DNA of 8,228 nucleotides. Origin: UMGS1002 sp045586785 (GTDB lineage: Bacteria; Bacillota; Clostridia; Oscillospirales; CAG-272). The position numbers and the translations under genes were made by a program. Numbering within the stretch: position 1 is the stretch's first letter; each line of letters begins with the position of its first letter. The notes below the pieces were generated by a model. The model was given only the letters and a program-made list of their open reading frames with translations, ran no database searches and was not told the DNA's origin. Below, in pieces: positions 1 to 5,607 of the stretch. The stretch spans positions 1 to 8,228 of the forward strand of contig JAZNBA010000015.1 of NCBI GenBank assembly GCA_045586785.1, written 5' to 3'.

Positions 1-987
1 GTATTTTATCCTGTAGATGGAGTTAGTAGAGTTCAAAAACTGCAAATGGCTACCCAAACAGGAGACAATGTTTTGGTTTGTGCTATCAAAGGAAATTTTG
101 ACGACGCTCAAAACGGTGTCAAAAATATTTTTGGAAATAAAGCAACTGCAGATATTTTAAATAAATCAGGATACTTTTTCTCCAGTGCAAATTCTATAAA
201 CTGGGGTAGACTTGCTCCACAGATAGTATATTATGTATCCGCATACTGTGATTTAATAAAATCGAATAAAATAAAAAACGGCGATACAGTGAATATATGC
301 GTTCCAACAGGAAACTTTGGAAACATCTTAGCAGCGTATATTGCCAAATTAGCCGGAGTTCCTTTTGGAAAACTAATATGTGCATCTAACTCAAATAATG
401 TTCTTACTGATTTTTTATCCGATGGAACTTATGACAGAAACCGTGATTTCCATATCACAATGTCGCCGTCTATGGATATACTTATATCAAGCAATCTTGA
501 ACGTCTTTTGTACTTTGTTGGTGGGGCACGCTCAACCTCCGAATATATGTCACAACTTAAAACCACCGGAAAATATACAGTATCGTCCGATATTCTGAGC
601 AAAATAAAAGACAATTTTGTCGGATTCTATGCTAATGAGGAGGAAACAGCTCAAACAATTAAAAAAATGTATGAGCATTACAAATATCTTTGTGATCCTC
701 ATACAGCCGTTGCTATATGTTGTGCTGACAAATACGTTGAAGAAACCGGTGATAATACACTGATTATTACTGCATCCACCGCAAGTCCGTATAAATTTGC
801 ACGCGACGTTTATAAGTCTCTTACCAATTCCCTCCCTTCCGGCGATCTTGAAGCGCTTGCAGAGCTAAATGCGTTGACGGGAGAGGATATACCATATCCG
901 TTAGTTGATATCGATAAGCGTAAAATAAGATTTGAAAATGTTATTGATGTTGAAAATATGACGTCTGAAGTGTTAAAAAGTATATAA
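1..987 (+). CDS. thrC: Threonine synthase, C-terminal part (5' end outside the window)
   Basis: A cytosolic PLP enzyme that converts O-phospho-L-homoserine to L-threonine, the last step of threonine synthesis. The frame is open from base 1, so this is the last 328 residues of a protein that is usually about 460-500 long. The internal ATG at 46 is not the real start: in-frame residues before it (YPVDGVSRVQKLQM) are typical of the family. Visible family motifs are EGNFDDAQ-like KGNFDDAQ, SSANSINWGRLAPQ, and the PLP-phosphate loop PTGNFGN (bases 304-324). The catalytic lysine lies in the missing N-terminal part and cannot be checked. The C-terminus is intact and ends in TAA. A perfect hairpin follows at once. 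The next gene is convergent, so thrC is the last gene of its transcript. The family assignment is secure from several adjacent motifs. Confidence 0.95.
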   Translation, partial: VFYPVDGVSRVQKLQMATQTGDNVLVCAIKGNFDDAQNGVKNIFGNKATADILNKSGYFFSSANSINWGRLAPQIVYYVSAYCDLIKSNKIKNGDTVNICVPTGNFGNILAAYIAKLAGVPFGKLICASNSNNVLTDFLSDGTYDRNRDFHITMSPSMDILISSNLERLLYFVGGARSTSEYMSQLKTTGKYTVSSDILSKIKDNFVGFYANEEETAQTIKKMYEHYKYLCDPHTAVAICCADKYVEETGDNTLIITASTASPYKFARDVYKSLTNSLPSGDLEALAELNALTGEDIPYPLVDIDKRKIRFENVIDVENMTSEVLKSI

Positions 988-991
988 ATCA

Positions 992-1020
992 ACAGCTGTG
1001 GGCTCATATCCCACAGCTGT
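992..1020. terminator. Hairpin between convergent thrC and DUF1540 gene, likely bidirectional terminator
   Basis: A perfect 11-bp inverted repeat, ACAGCTGTGGG (992-1002) and CCCACAGCTGT (1010-1020), with a 7-base loop. It starts a few bases after the thrC stop and ends just before the stop of the minus-strand gene. The T-rich stretch after it on the plus strand (AATTTTCTTT) is interrupted. On the minus strand the following bases include TTTTT after an AT-rich gap. It could serve both genes, though the U-tracts are weaker than in a textbook intrinsic terminator. Confidence 0.7.
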
Positions 1021-1028
1021 AATATAGC

Positions 1029-1220
1029 TTAATTTTCTTTAGGCTTGAAAGTAGCACACAGAGTGTCGGAACTTGTTATTGCATTGCTTGGACCTACATT
1101 TATCTGCTCTGCAGTGCAGTAGCAAGTGCCGTCATGATAATAGCAATTGTTTACGTCACAGCTGATTCCTTTGTTTACGCCACAAGGGTGGTTGTTATTT
1201 GCGCAGTTGTTGTTTTGCAT
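1029..1220 (-). CDS. Small cysteine-rich DUF1540 protein (63 aa)
   Basis: The function is not known. The core from residue 18 fits the DUF1540 pattern: ISCDVNNCYY, then C33/C35, TAEQINVG, and a final C55-A-T-F. Cysteines are at 6, 13, 21, 26, 33, 35 and 55, suggesting a small metal-binding or disulphide-linked fold. No signal peptide or membrane segment is present. An Asn-rich leader (residues 1-17) carries two extra cysteines ahead of the domain. The ATG (1218-1220, reverse) has an AAAGGAG ribosome-binding site at 1229-1235 with 8-base spacing, which makes this a real gene despite its size. It is divergent from the phosphoesterase and convergent with thrC. Upstream is a sequence resembling a forespore sigma-G promoter, so late-sporulation expression is possible (inference). 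Confidence 0.88.
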   Translation of the reverse strand: MQNNNCANNNHPCGVNKGISCDVNNCYYHDGTCYCTAEQINVGPSNAITSSDTLCATFKPKEN

Positions 1221-1252
1221 TTGTTTTTCTCCTTTGTTTTAACGGTTGATAA

Positions 1253-1282
1253 TAGTATGTGAAGTTGATTGTAGTCACATAC
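1253..1282 (-). promoter_or_regulatory. Sigma-G-like promoter for the DUF1540 gene
   Basis: On the minus strand GTATG (1278-1282) is followed by exactly 18 bases and then CATACTA (1253-1259). This matches the Bacillus sigma-G consensus as I recall it (gyATR, 18 bp, CATnnTA). The predicted start lies about 25-30 bases before the ATG and ahead of the AAAGGAG site. A housekeeping alternative (GTGACT-N18-TATTAT) in the same region is weaker. Short sigma-G consensus matches occur by chance, so confidence is moderate at best. Confidence 0.4.
1255..1282. repeat. Perfect 8-bp dyad in the divergent promoter region
   Basis: GTATGTGA (1255-1262) and TCACATAC (1275-1282) are exact inverted copies separated by 12 bases. 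Centres are 20 bp apart, about two helical turns. It sits between the divergent DUF1540 and phosphoesterase starts and overlaps the candidate promoters of both. It could be an operator for a dimeric regulator. Its arms also contain the -10 and -35 boxes of the sigma-G-like promoter, which may explain part of the symmetry. Confidence 0.5.
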
Positions 1283-1291
1283 AAGTATAAT
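1265..1291 (+). promoter_or_regulatory. Candidate promoter of the metallophosphoesterase
   Basis: A perfect -10 TATAAT (1286-1291) is preceded by TTGATT (1265-1270) at a short 15-base spacing. Transcription would start near 1297-1299, giving a leader of only about 12 bases that just includes the ribosome-binding site. The -10 is strong and the -35 is poor in spacing. Confidence 0.4.
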
Positions 1292-1298
1292 TTGGAAA

Positions 1299-1313
1299 TG
1301 AGGTTGAAACTTG
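1299..1313 (+). promoter_or_regulatory. Ribosome-binding site that fixes a TTG start
   Basis: TGAGG (1299-1303) lies 7 bases before the TTG at 1311. The next in-frame ATG is at residue 19, beyond the essential DLH metal motif (residues 8-10), so it cannot be the start. The ATG at 1298 is in another frame. Confidence 0.65.
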
Positions 1314-2027
1314 TCTGTATATGTAATAGCTGATCTTCATTTGTCTACCAATTCGGACAAATCGATGGAAGTGTTTGGCGCTCGTTGGCAAAATTATACT
1401 CAACGGCTTGAGAGGAATTGGAATTCTTTGATAGAAGAAAGCGATACGGTTATTGTTCCCGGAGATATTTCATGGGGCTTAACGCTGCAAGAGGCAATTC
1501 CGGATCTTAAATTTCTTGATAATTTAAATGGCAAAAAAATCATTAGCAAAGGAAATCATGATTTTTGGTGGCAAACATTGACTAAAATAAAAAAAGCGTT
1601 TCAAGAAAACCAGATCAACACTATAGACATCATGTACAATAATTCTCATGTGGTGGAAAAAATAATTGTATGCGGTACGCGCGGTTGGTATAATGCAGAT
1701 AAGCCGATTGCATGCAATTCAACTGACAACCAAAAAATTGTTGATCGTGAAGTTATTCGTTTAAGACTAGCTTTAAAAAGTGCCCAGAGTAATCAAATCA
1801 ACACCGGATTTCCAATAATTGTGTTTTTACATTTTCCACCTGTGTGGGGAGATTTAATTTGCAGAGAGATACTGGATGTATTGCATGAATTCAATATTAA
1901 AAAGTGCTATTTTGGTCACATTCATGGCTTCTCGGATTTTTCTCGTGAATTTATTTTTGAAAATATTTCCTTTTCATTAATATCGTCAGATCACGTAAAT
2001 TTCACTCCTGTGCCCGTGTTTTTTTGA
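1311..2027 (+). CDS. Calcineurin-like metallophosphoesterase, COG1768-type (238 aa, TTG start)
   Basis: A predicted cytosolic metal-dependent phosphohydrolase; the substrate is unknown. The metallophosphoesterase motifs occur in order: D8-L-H10, G51-D52, G81-N-H83-D84, H174 (LHFPP) and G202-H203-I-H205. Together they supply the expected ligands for a two-metal site. Length and the features WGLTL after the GD motif and HFPPVW match the uncharacterised COG1768 phosphohydrolases of Firmicutes. There is no signal peptide or membrane segment. The protein is complete, ending in TGA at 2025-2027. No terminator hairpin separates it from tig, 95 bases downstream, so read-through into the chaperone/protease operon is possible. 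Its proximity to tig-clpPX may be only positional. The fold is certain; the cellular role is not inferable from sequence. Confidence 0.93.
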   Translation: MSVYVIADLHLSTNSDKSMEVFGARWQNYTQRLERNWNSLIEESDTVIVPGDISWGLTLQEAIPDLKFLDNLNGKKIISKGNHDFWWQTLTKIKKAFQENQINTIDIMYNNSHVVEKIIVCGTRGWYNADKPIACNSTDNQKIVDREVIRLRLALKSAQSNQINTGFPIIVFLHFPPVWGDLICREILDVLHEFNIKKCYFGHIHGFSDFSREFIFENISFSLISSDHVNFTPVPVFF

Positions 2028-2057
2028 TAAAATATTATTATATTTATGTAAAATCTA

Positions 2058-2086
2058 TTGACAAAGATTGCTTTTTGAAGTAAAAT
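2058..2086 (+). promoter_or_regulatory. Housekeeping promoter of tig-clpP-clpX
   Basis: A perfect -35 TTGACA (2058-2063), 17-base spacer, and -10 TAAAAT (2081-2086, five of six). Transcription would begin near 2093, about 30 bases before the tig start. A TATAAT at 2095-2100 is too far from this -35 (31 bases) to be its partner. I see no CtsR-type GGTCAAA repeats or CIRCE element, so classic heat-shock repression is not evident here. Confidence 0.75.
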
Positions 2087-2122
2087 TAAGAGGTTATAAT
2101 TATAAATTCGGAGGAATTAGAA

Positions 2123-3544
2123 ATGAGTTTAATCAATACCGAAAAAACCGAAAATAATCTTTATACACTTGAGTTTTCGGTAGATAAGGTAAAATTTGAC
2201 CAGGCGGTTAATAATGTATATCGCGCTCAGGTCAAAAAAATTAACATCCCCGGTTTTAGACCCGGTAAGGCTCCTCGCCACATTATTGAAAAGATGTATG
2301 GCAAAGAGTGTTTCTATGAAGATGCTTTCAACGAAGTGCTGCCTGAAGCATATGAAAACGCTGTTAAAGAATCCGGCTTAGATGTTGTAGGACGTCCCGA
2401 CATTGAGGTAAAATCTGTAGAAGATGGCGTTGTATTTATTGCTAAAGTATATGTAAAACCCGATGTTAAAATAGATGGATATGTGGGAATTGAAGTTGAA
2501 AAGCATGTTCACGATGTTTCTGACGTTGAGATAGACAATGAAATTAATATGCTCCGCGAAAGAAATGCTCGTGAAGTAAATATTACAGATCGCGCTGCGG
2601 AAATTGGTGACATTGCGACTATTGATTATGAAGGCTTCTGTGGCGGTATAGCATTTGATGGTGGAAAAGGTGAGAACCATCCTCTGGAGCTCGGTTCCGG
2701 CGCGTTTATCCCCGGATTTGAAGAACAGGTTGCGGGACATACTATCGGCGAAAACTTTGATGTCAATGTAACCTTCCCCACTGAATATCATTCTGCTGAT
2801 CTTGCGGGCAAAGAAGCTACATTTAAGTGCACTATTCATGCTATTACCAAAAAAGAACTTCCTGATTTGGATGATGAATTCGCAAAAGATGTTTCTGAAT
2901 TTGATACATTCGCTGAATATCGCGAGGATGTAAAGGCAAAAATCCAAAAGAGACATGAGTCTGAGGCGGACGCACAAGTATATAACGCGTTGGCTGAGTC
3001 ACTTATGAGCAAAATCGAGGCTGATATACCTGAAGTAATGTTTGAAGCCGAGACCGAAAATTTTGTTCGTGACTATGACAACAGACTGCGCATGCAGGGG
3101 CTGAGCCTTGATATGTATTTCAAATATACGGGACAGACTTTGGATGATCTTCGCAAACAAATGAGACCTCAGGCAGAAAGCCAGGTAAAAACACGTTTAG
3201 CTCTCGAAAAAATTGTTGAACTTGAAGGTATAACTGCGTCTGATGAGGATGTTAGCGCTGAATATGAAAAGCTTGCTACAGCATATGGCATTGAGCTTGA
3301 TCGCGTTAAAGAGATGGTTCCTGCAGAAGATATTGCAAAAGATATGGCTGTTCAGAAAGCCATGGAATTTGTCAAGAGCAACGCTGTTATAAAAGATGTA
3401 GCTTGCAACTGCGCTGACGCAGAGGCTGATGAATCTAAGCCTGTAAAAAAAACCACTACTAGAAAAAAGAAAACTACCGCTAAAAAGGTAGAAGAGGCTA
3501 CGGAAGAGTCAGACAATAAAGAAACTAACTCTGACGAGCAATAA
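2123..3544 (+). CDS. tig: Trigger factor, ribosome-associated chaperone and peptidyl-prolyl isomerase (473 aa)
   Basis: Trigger factor binds the ribosomal exit tunnel through protein L23 and shields nascent chains. The ribosome-docking signature GFRPGKAP is at residues 44-51 in the N-terminal domain (about 1-150). The FKBP-type isomerase domain follows at about 160-245 (GDIATIDYEG, GSGAFIPGFEEQ, TFPTEYHS). The helical substrate-cradling C-domain runs to about 425. A GGAGGA site (2110-2115) lies 7 bases before the ATG. The family is usually 425-435 residues. Here about 45 extra residues follow: C428-N-C430, an acidic stretch, a Lys/Thr-rich segment (439-456, including TTTRKKKTTAKK), and an acidic end. 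Low-complexity tails of this kind occur in some clostridial homologues (recollection). The gene opens the operon and is followed 40 bases later by clpP. Confidence 0.98.
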   Translation: MSLINTEKTENNLYTLEFSVDKVKFDQAVNNVYRAQVKKINIPGFRPGKAPRHIIEKMYGKECFYEDAFNEVLPEAYENAVKESGLDVVGRPDIEVKSVEDGVVFIAKVYVKPDVKIDGYVGIEVEKHVHDVSDVEIDNEINMLRERNAREVNITDRAAEIGDIATIDYEGFCGGIAFDGGKGENHPLELGSGAFIPGFEEQVAGHTIGENFDVNVTFPTEYHSADLAGKEATFKCTIHAITKKELPDLDDEFAKDVSEFDTFAEYREDVKAKIQKRHESEADAQVYNALAESLMSKIEADIPEVMFEAETENFVRDYDNRLRMQGLSLDMYFKYTGQTLDDLRKQMRPQAESQVKTRLALEKIVELEGITASDEDVSAEYEKLATAYGIELDRVKEMVPAEDIAKDMAVQKAMEFVKSNAVIKDVACNCADAEADESKPVKKTTTRKKKTTAKKVEEATEESDNKETNSDEQ

Positions 3545-3552
3545 TAAATTCA

Positions 3553-3568
3553 GCGACTATTAGGTCGC
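3553..3568 (+). other. Small intercistronic hairpin between tig and clpP
   Basis: GCGAC (3553-3557) pairs with GTCGC (3564-3568) around a 6-base loop, 8 bases before the clpP ribosome-binding site. There is no T-run after it, so it is not an intrinsic terminator. It could tune stability or translation of the clpPX part, or be incidental. Confidence 0.35.
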
Positions 3569-3575
3569 ATTGTAT

Positions 3576-3587
3576 GGAGGTATTATG
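3576..3587 (+). promoter_or_regulatory. Ribosome-binding site that decides the clpP start
   Basis: GGAGG (3576-3580) lies 4 bases before ATG at 3585. An in-frame TTG at 3570 lies upstream of this site, so starting there would put the ribosome-binding site inside the gene. The ATG at 3585 is preferred. Confidence 0.8.
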
Positions 3588-4196
3588 TTTAACCGGGATT
3601 TTATATTGAATGATGCATTAGTGCCTATGGTTGTTGAACAAACCGGGCGCGGAGAGCGTTCTTATGATATATTCTCTCGCCTGCTTAACGATAGAATTAT
3701 ATTTCTTTCCGATGAGGTGAATGATACTACCGCGTCTCTGGTCGTAGCACAGATGCTCTTTCTTGAAGCACAAGACCCCGACAAGGATATTTCTCTGTAT
3801 ATAAATAGTCCCGGCGGATCCATATCCGCCGGAATGGCTATATATGACACAATGAATTTTATAAAATGTGATGTTGCAACTATTTGTGTGGGTATGGCAG
3901 CCAGCATGGGTGCATTCTTGCTTGCAGCAGGCGCTCCGGGTAAACGCTCTGCCCTTCCCAACAGTATGGTTATGATCCATCAACCGTTAGGTGGTGCCAG
4001 AGGCCAGGCTACCGATATAAAAATTCAGGCAGATCTGATCTTGCGCATCAGAGAAAATCTTAACAAGATACTGGCTGATAAAACCGGCAAATCCATAGAG
4101 CAAATTTCCAATGATACCGAGCGCGATAATTATATGACTGCCGAAGAGGCACGCGACTATGGCCTCATTGACAACATTTTTGTTAAACGTCCCTAA
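3585..4196 (+). CDS. clpP: ATP-dependent Clp protease proteolytic subunit (203 aa)
   Basis: ClpP is the serine protease chamber, a double ring of seven subunits, which degrades proteins unfolded by ClpX. The catalytic triad is visible with canonical spacing: S107 in GMAASMGA, H132 in MIHQP and D181 in DTERDNY. The oxyanion/substrate glycine-rich strand INSPGGSI is at 73-80. The N-terminus LVPMVVEQTGRGERSYDI is the family pattern that forms the axial pore. Length is normal (about 195-207). The IHQPLGGARGQATDI handle region is intact, so the protein should assemble and be active. It lies between tig and clpX on one strand with short gaps, 40 bases before and 18 after. Synthesis is therefore coupled to its unfoldase partner. 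The call is secure. Confidence 0.98.
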   Translation: MFNRDFILNDALVPMVVEQTGRGERSYDIFSRLLNDRIIFLSDEVNDTTASLVVAQMLFLEAQDPDKDISLYINSPGGSISAGMAIYDTMNFIKCDVATICVGMAASMGAFLLAAGAPGKRSALPNSMVMIHQPLGGARGQATDIKIQADLILRIRENLNKILADKTGKSIEQISNDTERDNYMTAEEARDYGLIDNIFVKRP

Positions 4197-4214
4197 GAAA
4201 GGTTTAGTATACGA

Positions 4215-5543
4215 ATGTCTAATGATACGCATACCACAGACCGCGGTCATAATCAACCAAGTTGTTCTTTTTGCGGGAGATACGAAAATCAAGTCAACTT
4301 TTTAATTCCCGGAGCCAAACCGGATGTATATATTTGTGACTTTTGTCTTGACGTTTGTGAGGAATTTATTTACAATAACTTAGAAAGTGAAAATGATTGC
4401 ACACAGTTTACACTTGAGCAACTTCCTCGCCCGATGGATATTAAAAATTCTCTTGATCAATATGTCATTGGCCAAGACAGCGCCAAAATAGCATTGTCGG
4501 TAGCTGTATATAATCACTATAAGAGAATACTCAGCAATGAACAAAAAAATAAAAACGCCAAAGGATCTCGTAAGAACCGTAATATTGGAACGGCGTCGGA
4601 TGAGAACGATGTTGAACTTCAGAAAAGCAATGTTTTACTGATTGGTCCTACCGGCGTTGGAAAAACATTTCTTGCACAGACATTAGCAAAAACACTTAAA
4701 GTTCCGTTTGCAATCGCTGATGCGACAACTCTCACAGAGGCCGGCTATGTTGGTGAAGACGTTGAAAATATTTTGCTTCGTCTTATTCAAGCGGCAGATT
4801 ATGACATTGAACTCGCTGAACGCGGCATCATTTATATAGATGAAATCGATAAAATATCTCGCAAGAGCGAAAATCGTTCAATCACTCGTGACGTTTCGGG
4901 TGAAGGTGTACAGCAAGCTCTTTTAAAAATACTTGAAGGTACAGTTTCCAATGTTCCGCCTCAAGGGGGACGAAAGCATCCAAATCAAGAATTTATACAG
5001 ATCAACACAGAGAACATACTGTTTATATGTGGTGGAGCCTTTGATGGATTGGAAAAGATCATTGAGAAGCGTAAAGGTAACAATGTTGTAGGATTTCAGG
5101 GTGAAATTAAGCGTCGTGAAGAAAAACGCAATGTTGGTATATTCAAAGATGTTGAACCTCACGATATTGTTAAATTTGGTCTTATTCCTGAACTTATTGG
5201 ACGCATTCCAATCATTGTTTCACTGAATGAATTAGACAAGGATGCTTTGGTGAAGATAATACGCGAACCAAAGAACTCTTTACTTAGACAATATGTAAAA
5301 TTGTTTGCCATGGATGGCGTTGAGCTTGAATTTGATGATCAAGCCTTGGAGGCAATTGCACAATTGGCTATTTCAAGAAATACAGGAGCGCGTGGTCTTC
5401 GGTCCATTATGGAAAACTTGATGACTGATCTTATGTATGAAATACCCAGCAGAGATGATGTGGCTTCTGTGCGTGTAACCGCAAATTGTGTTTTAGGTAC
5501 AGAAAATCCACAAATTATTCTCAAGACATCAGTTGATGAATAA
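4215..5543 (+). CDS. clpX: ATP-dependent Clp protease ATP-binding subunit ClpX (442 aa)
   Basis: A hexameric AAA+ unfoldase that recognises tagged or damaged proteins and threads them into ClpP. The N-terminal zinc-binding domain has C17-x2-C20 and C41-x2-C44. The AAA+ core shows Walker A GPTGVGKT (144-151), pore loop GYVGED (177-182), Walker B IIYIDEID (205-212), the RKH loop (253-255) and sensor-2 GARGLR (391-396). The ClpP-docking tripeptide is VGF (292-294) in place of the more common IGF/LGF. The linker between YNHYKRI and the Walker A strand (about 107-136) is roughly 15 residues longer than in E. coli and is Lys/Asn-rich. The AAAGG ribosome-binding site (4198-4202) is 12 bases from the ATG, which is long. 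The gene ends the operon at a strong terminator. Lon or the GTPase YsxC/EngB, common next neighbours in Firmicutes, are absent here. Confidence 0.98.
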   Translation: MSNDTHTTDRGHNQPSCSFCGRYENQVNFLIPGAKPDVYICDFCLDVCEEFIYNNLESENDCTQFTLEQLPRPMDIKNSLDQYVIGQDSAKIALSVAVYNHYKRILSNEQKNKNAKGSRKNRNIGTASDENDVELQKSNVLLIGPTGVGKTFLAQTLAKTLKVPFAIADATTLTEAGYVGEDVENILLRLIQAADYDIELAERGIIYIDEIDKISRKSENRSITRDVSGEGVQQALLKILEGTVSNVPPQGGRKHPNQEFIQINTENILFICGGAFDGLEKIIEKRKGNNVVGFQGEIKRREEKRNVGIFKDVEPHDIVKFGLIPELIGRIPIIVSLNELDKDALVKIIREPKNSLLRQYVKLFAMDGVELEFDDQALEAIAQLAISRNTGARGLRSIMENLMTDLMYEIPSRDDVASVRVTANCVLGTENPQIILKTSVDE

Positions 5544-5551
5544 AATTGAAT

Positions 5552-5597
5552 GCACCGCCATTATTGGCGGTGCGTTTTTATATAATTTTTTCTTTTA
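5552..5597. terminator. Intrinsic terminator after clpX (may also serve the convergent gene)
   Basis: GCACCGCC (5552-5559) pairs with GGCGGTGC (5566-5573), extendable by one A-T pair to leave a 4-base loop. GTTTTT and a further T-rich stretch (TTTTTT, then TTTT) follow. This is a classic Rho-independent terminator on the plus strand, 8 bases after the clpX stop. On the minus strand the hairpin lies downstream of the cysteine-rich gene and is followed by ATTCAATTTTA, a weaker signal. Confidence 0.93.
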
Positions 5598-5607
5598 AAT
5601 GCTGAAG

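Noticed and set aside
46..48. ATG at 46 as the start of threonine synthase
   Set aside because: The frame is open to base 1 and the upstream residues match the family. The gene is simply cut by the window edge.
2028..2057. Terminator after the phosphoesterase
   Set aside because: The sequence is AT-rich but forms no convincing GC stem followed by T residues.
2095..2100. TATAAT as the tig -10 box
   Set aside because: It is 31 bases from the TTGACA. TAAAAT at the canonical 17-base spacing is the better partner.
2378..2977. 199-codon minus-strand reading frame inside tig
   Set aside because: It is antisense to an unambiguous trigger factor, has no convincing start signals, and its translation is Phe/Ile/Asn-rich shadow sequence.
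3570..3584. TTG at 3570 as an upstream start for clpP
   Set aside because: It lies before the GGAGG site, which points to the ATG at 3585, and adds five residues not typical of ClpP.
3618..4292. Minus-strand reading frames of about 100-120 codons across clpP and the clpX start
   Set aside because: They are antisense shadows of the secure clpP and clpX genes with no ribosome-binding sites of note.
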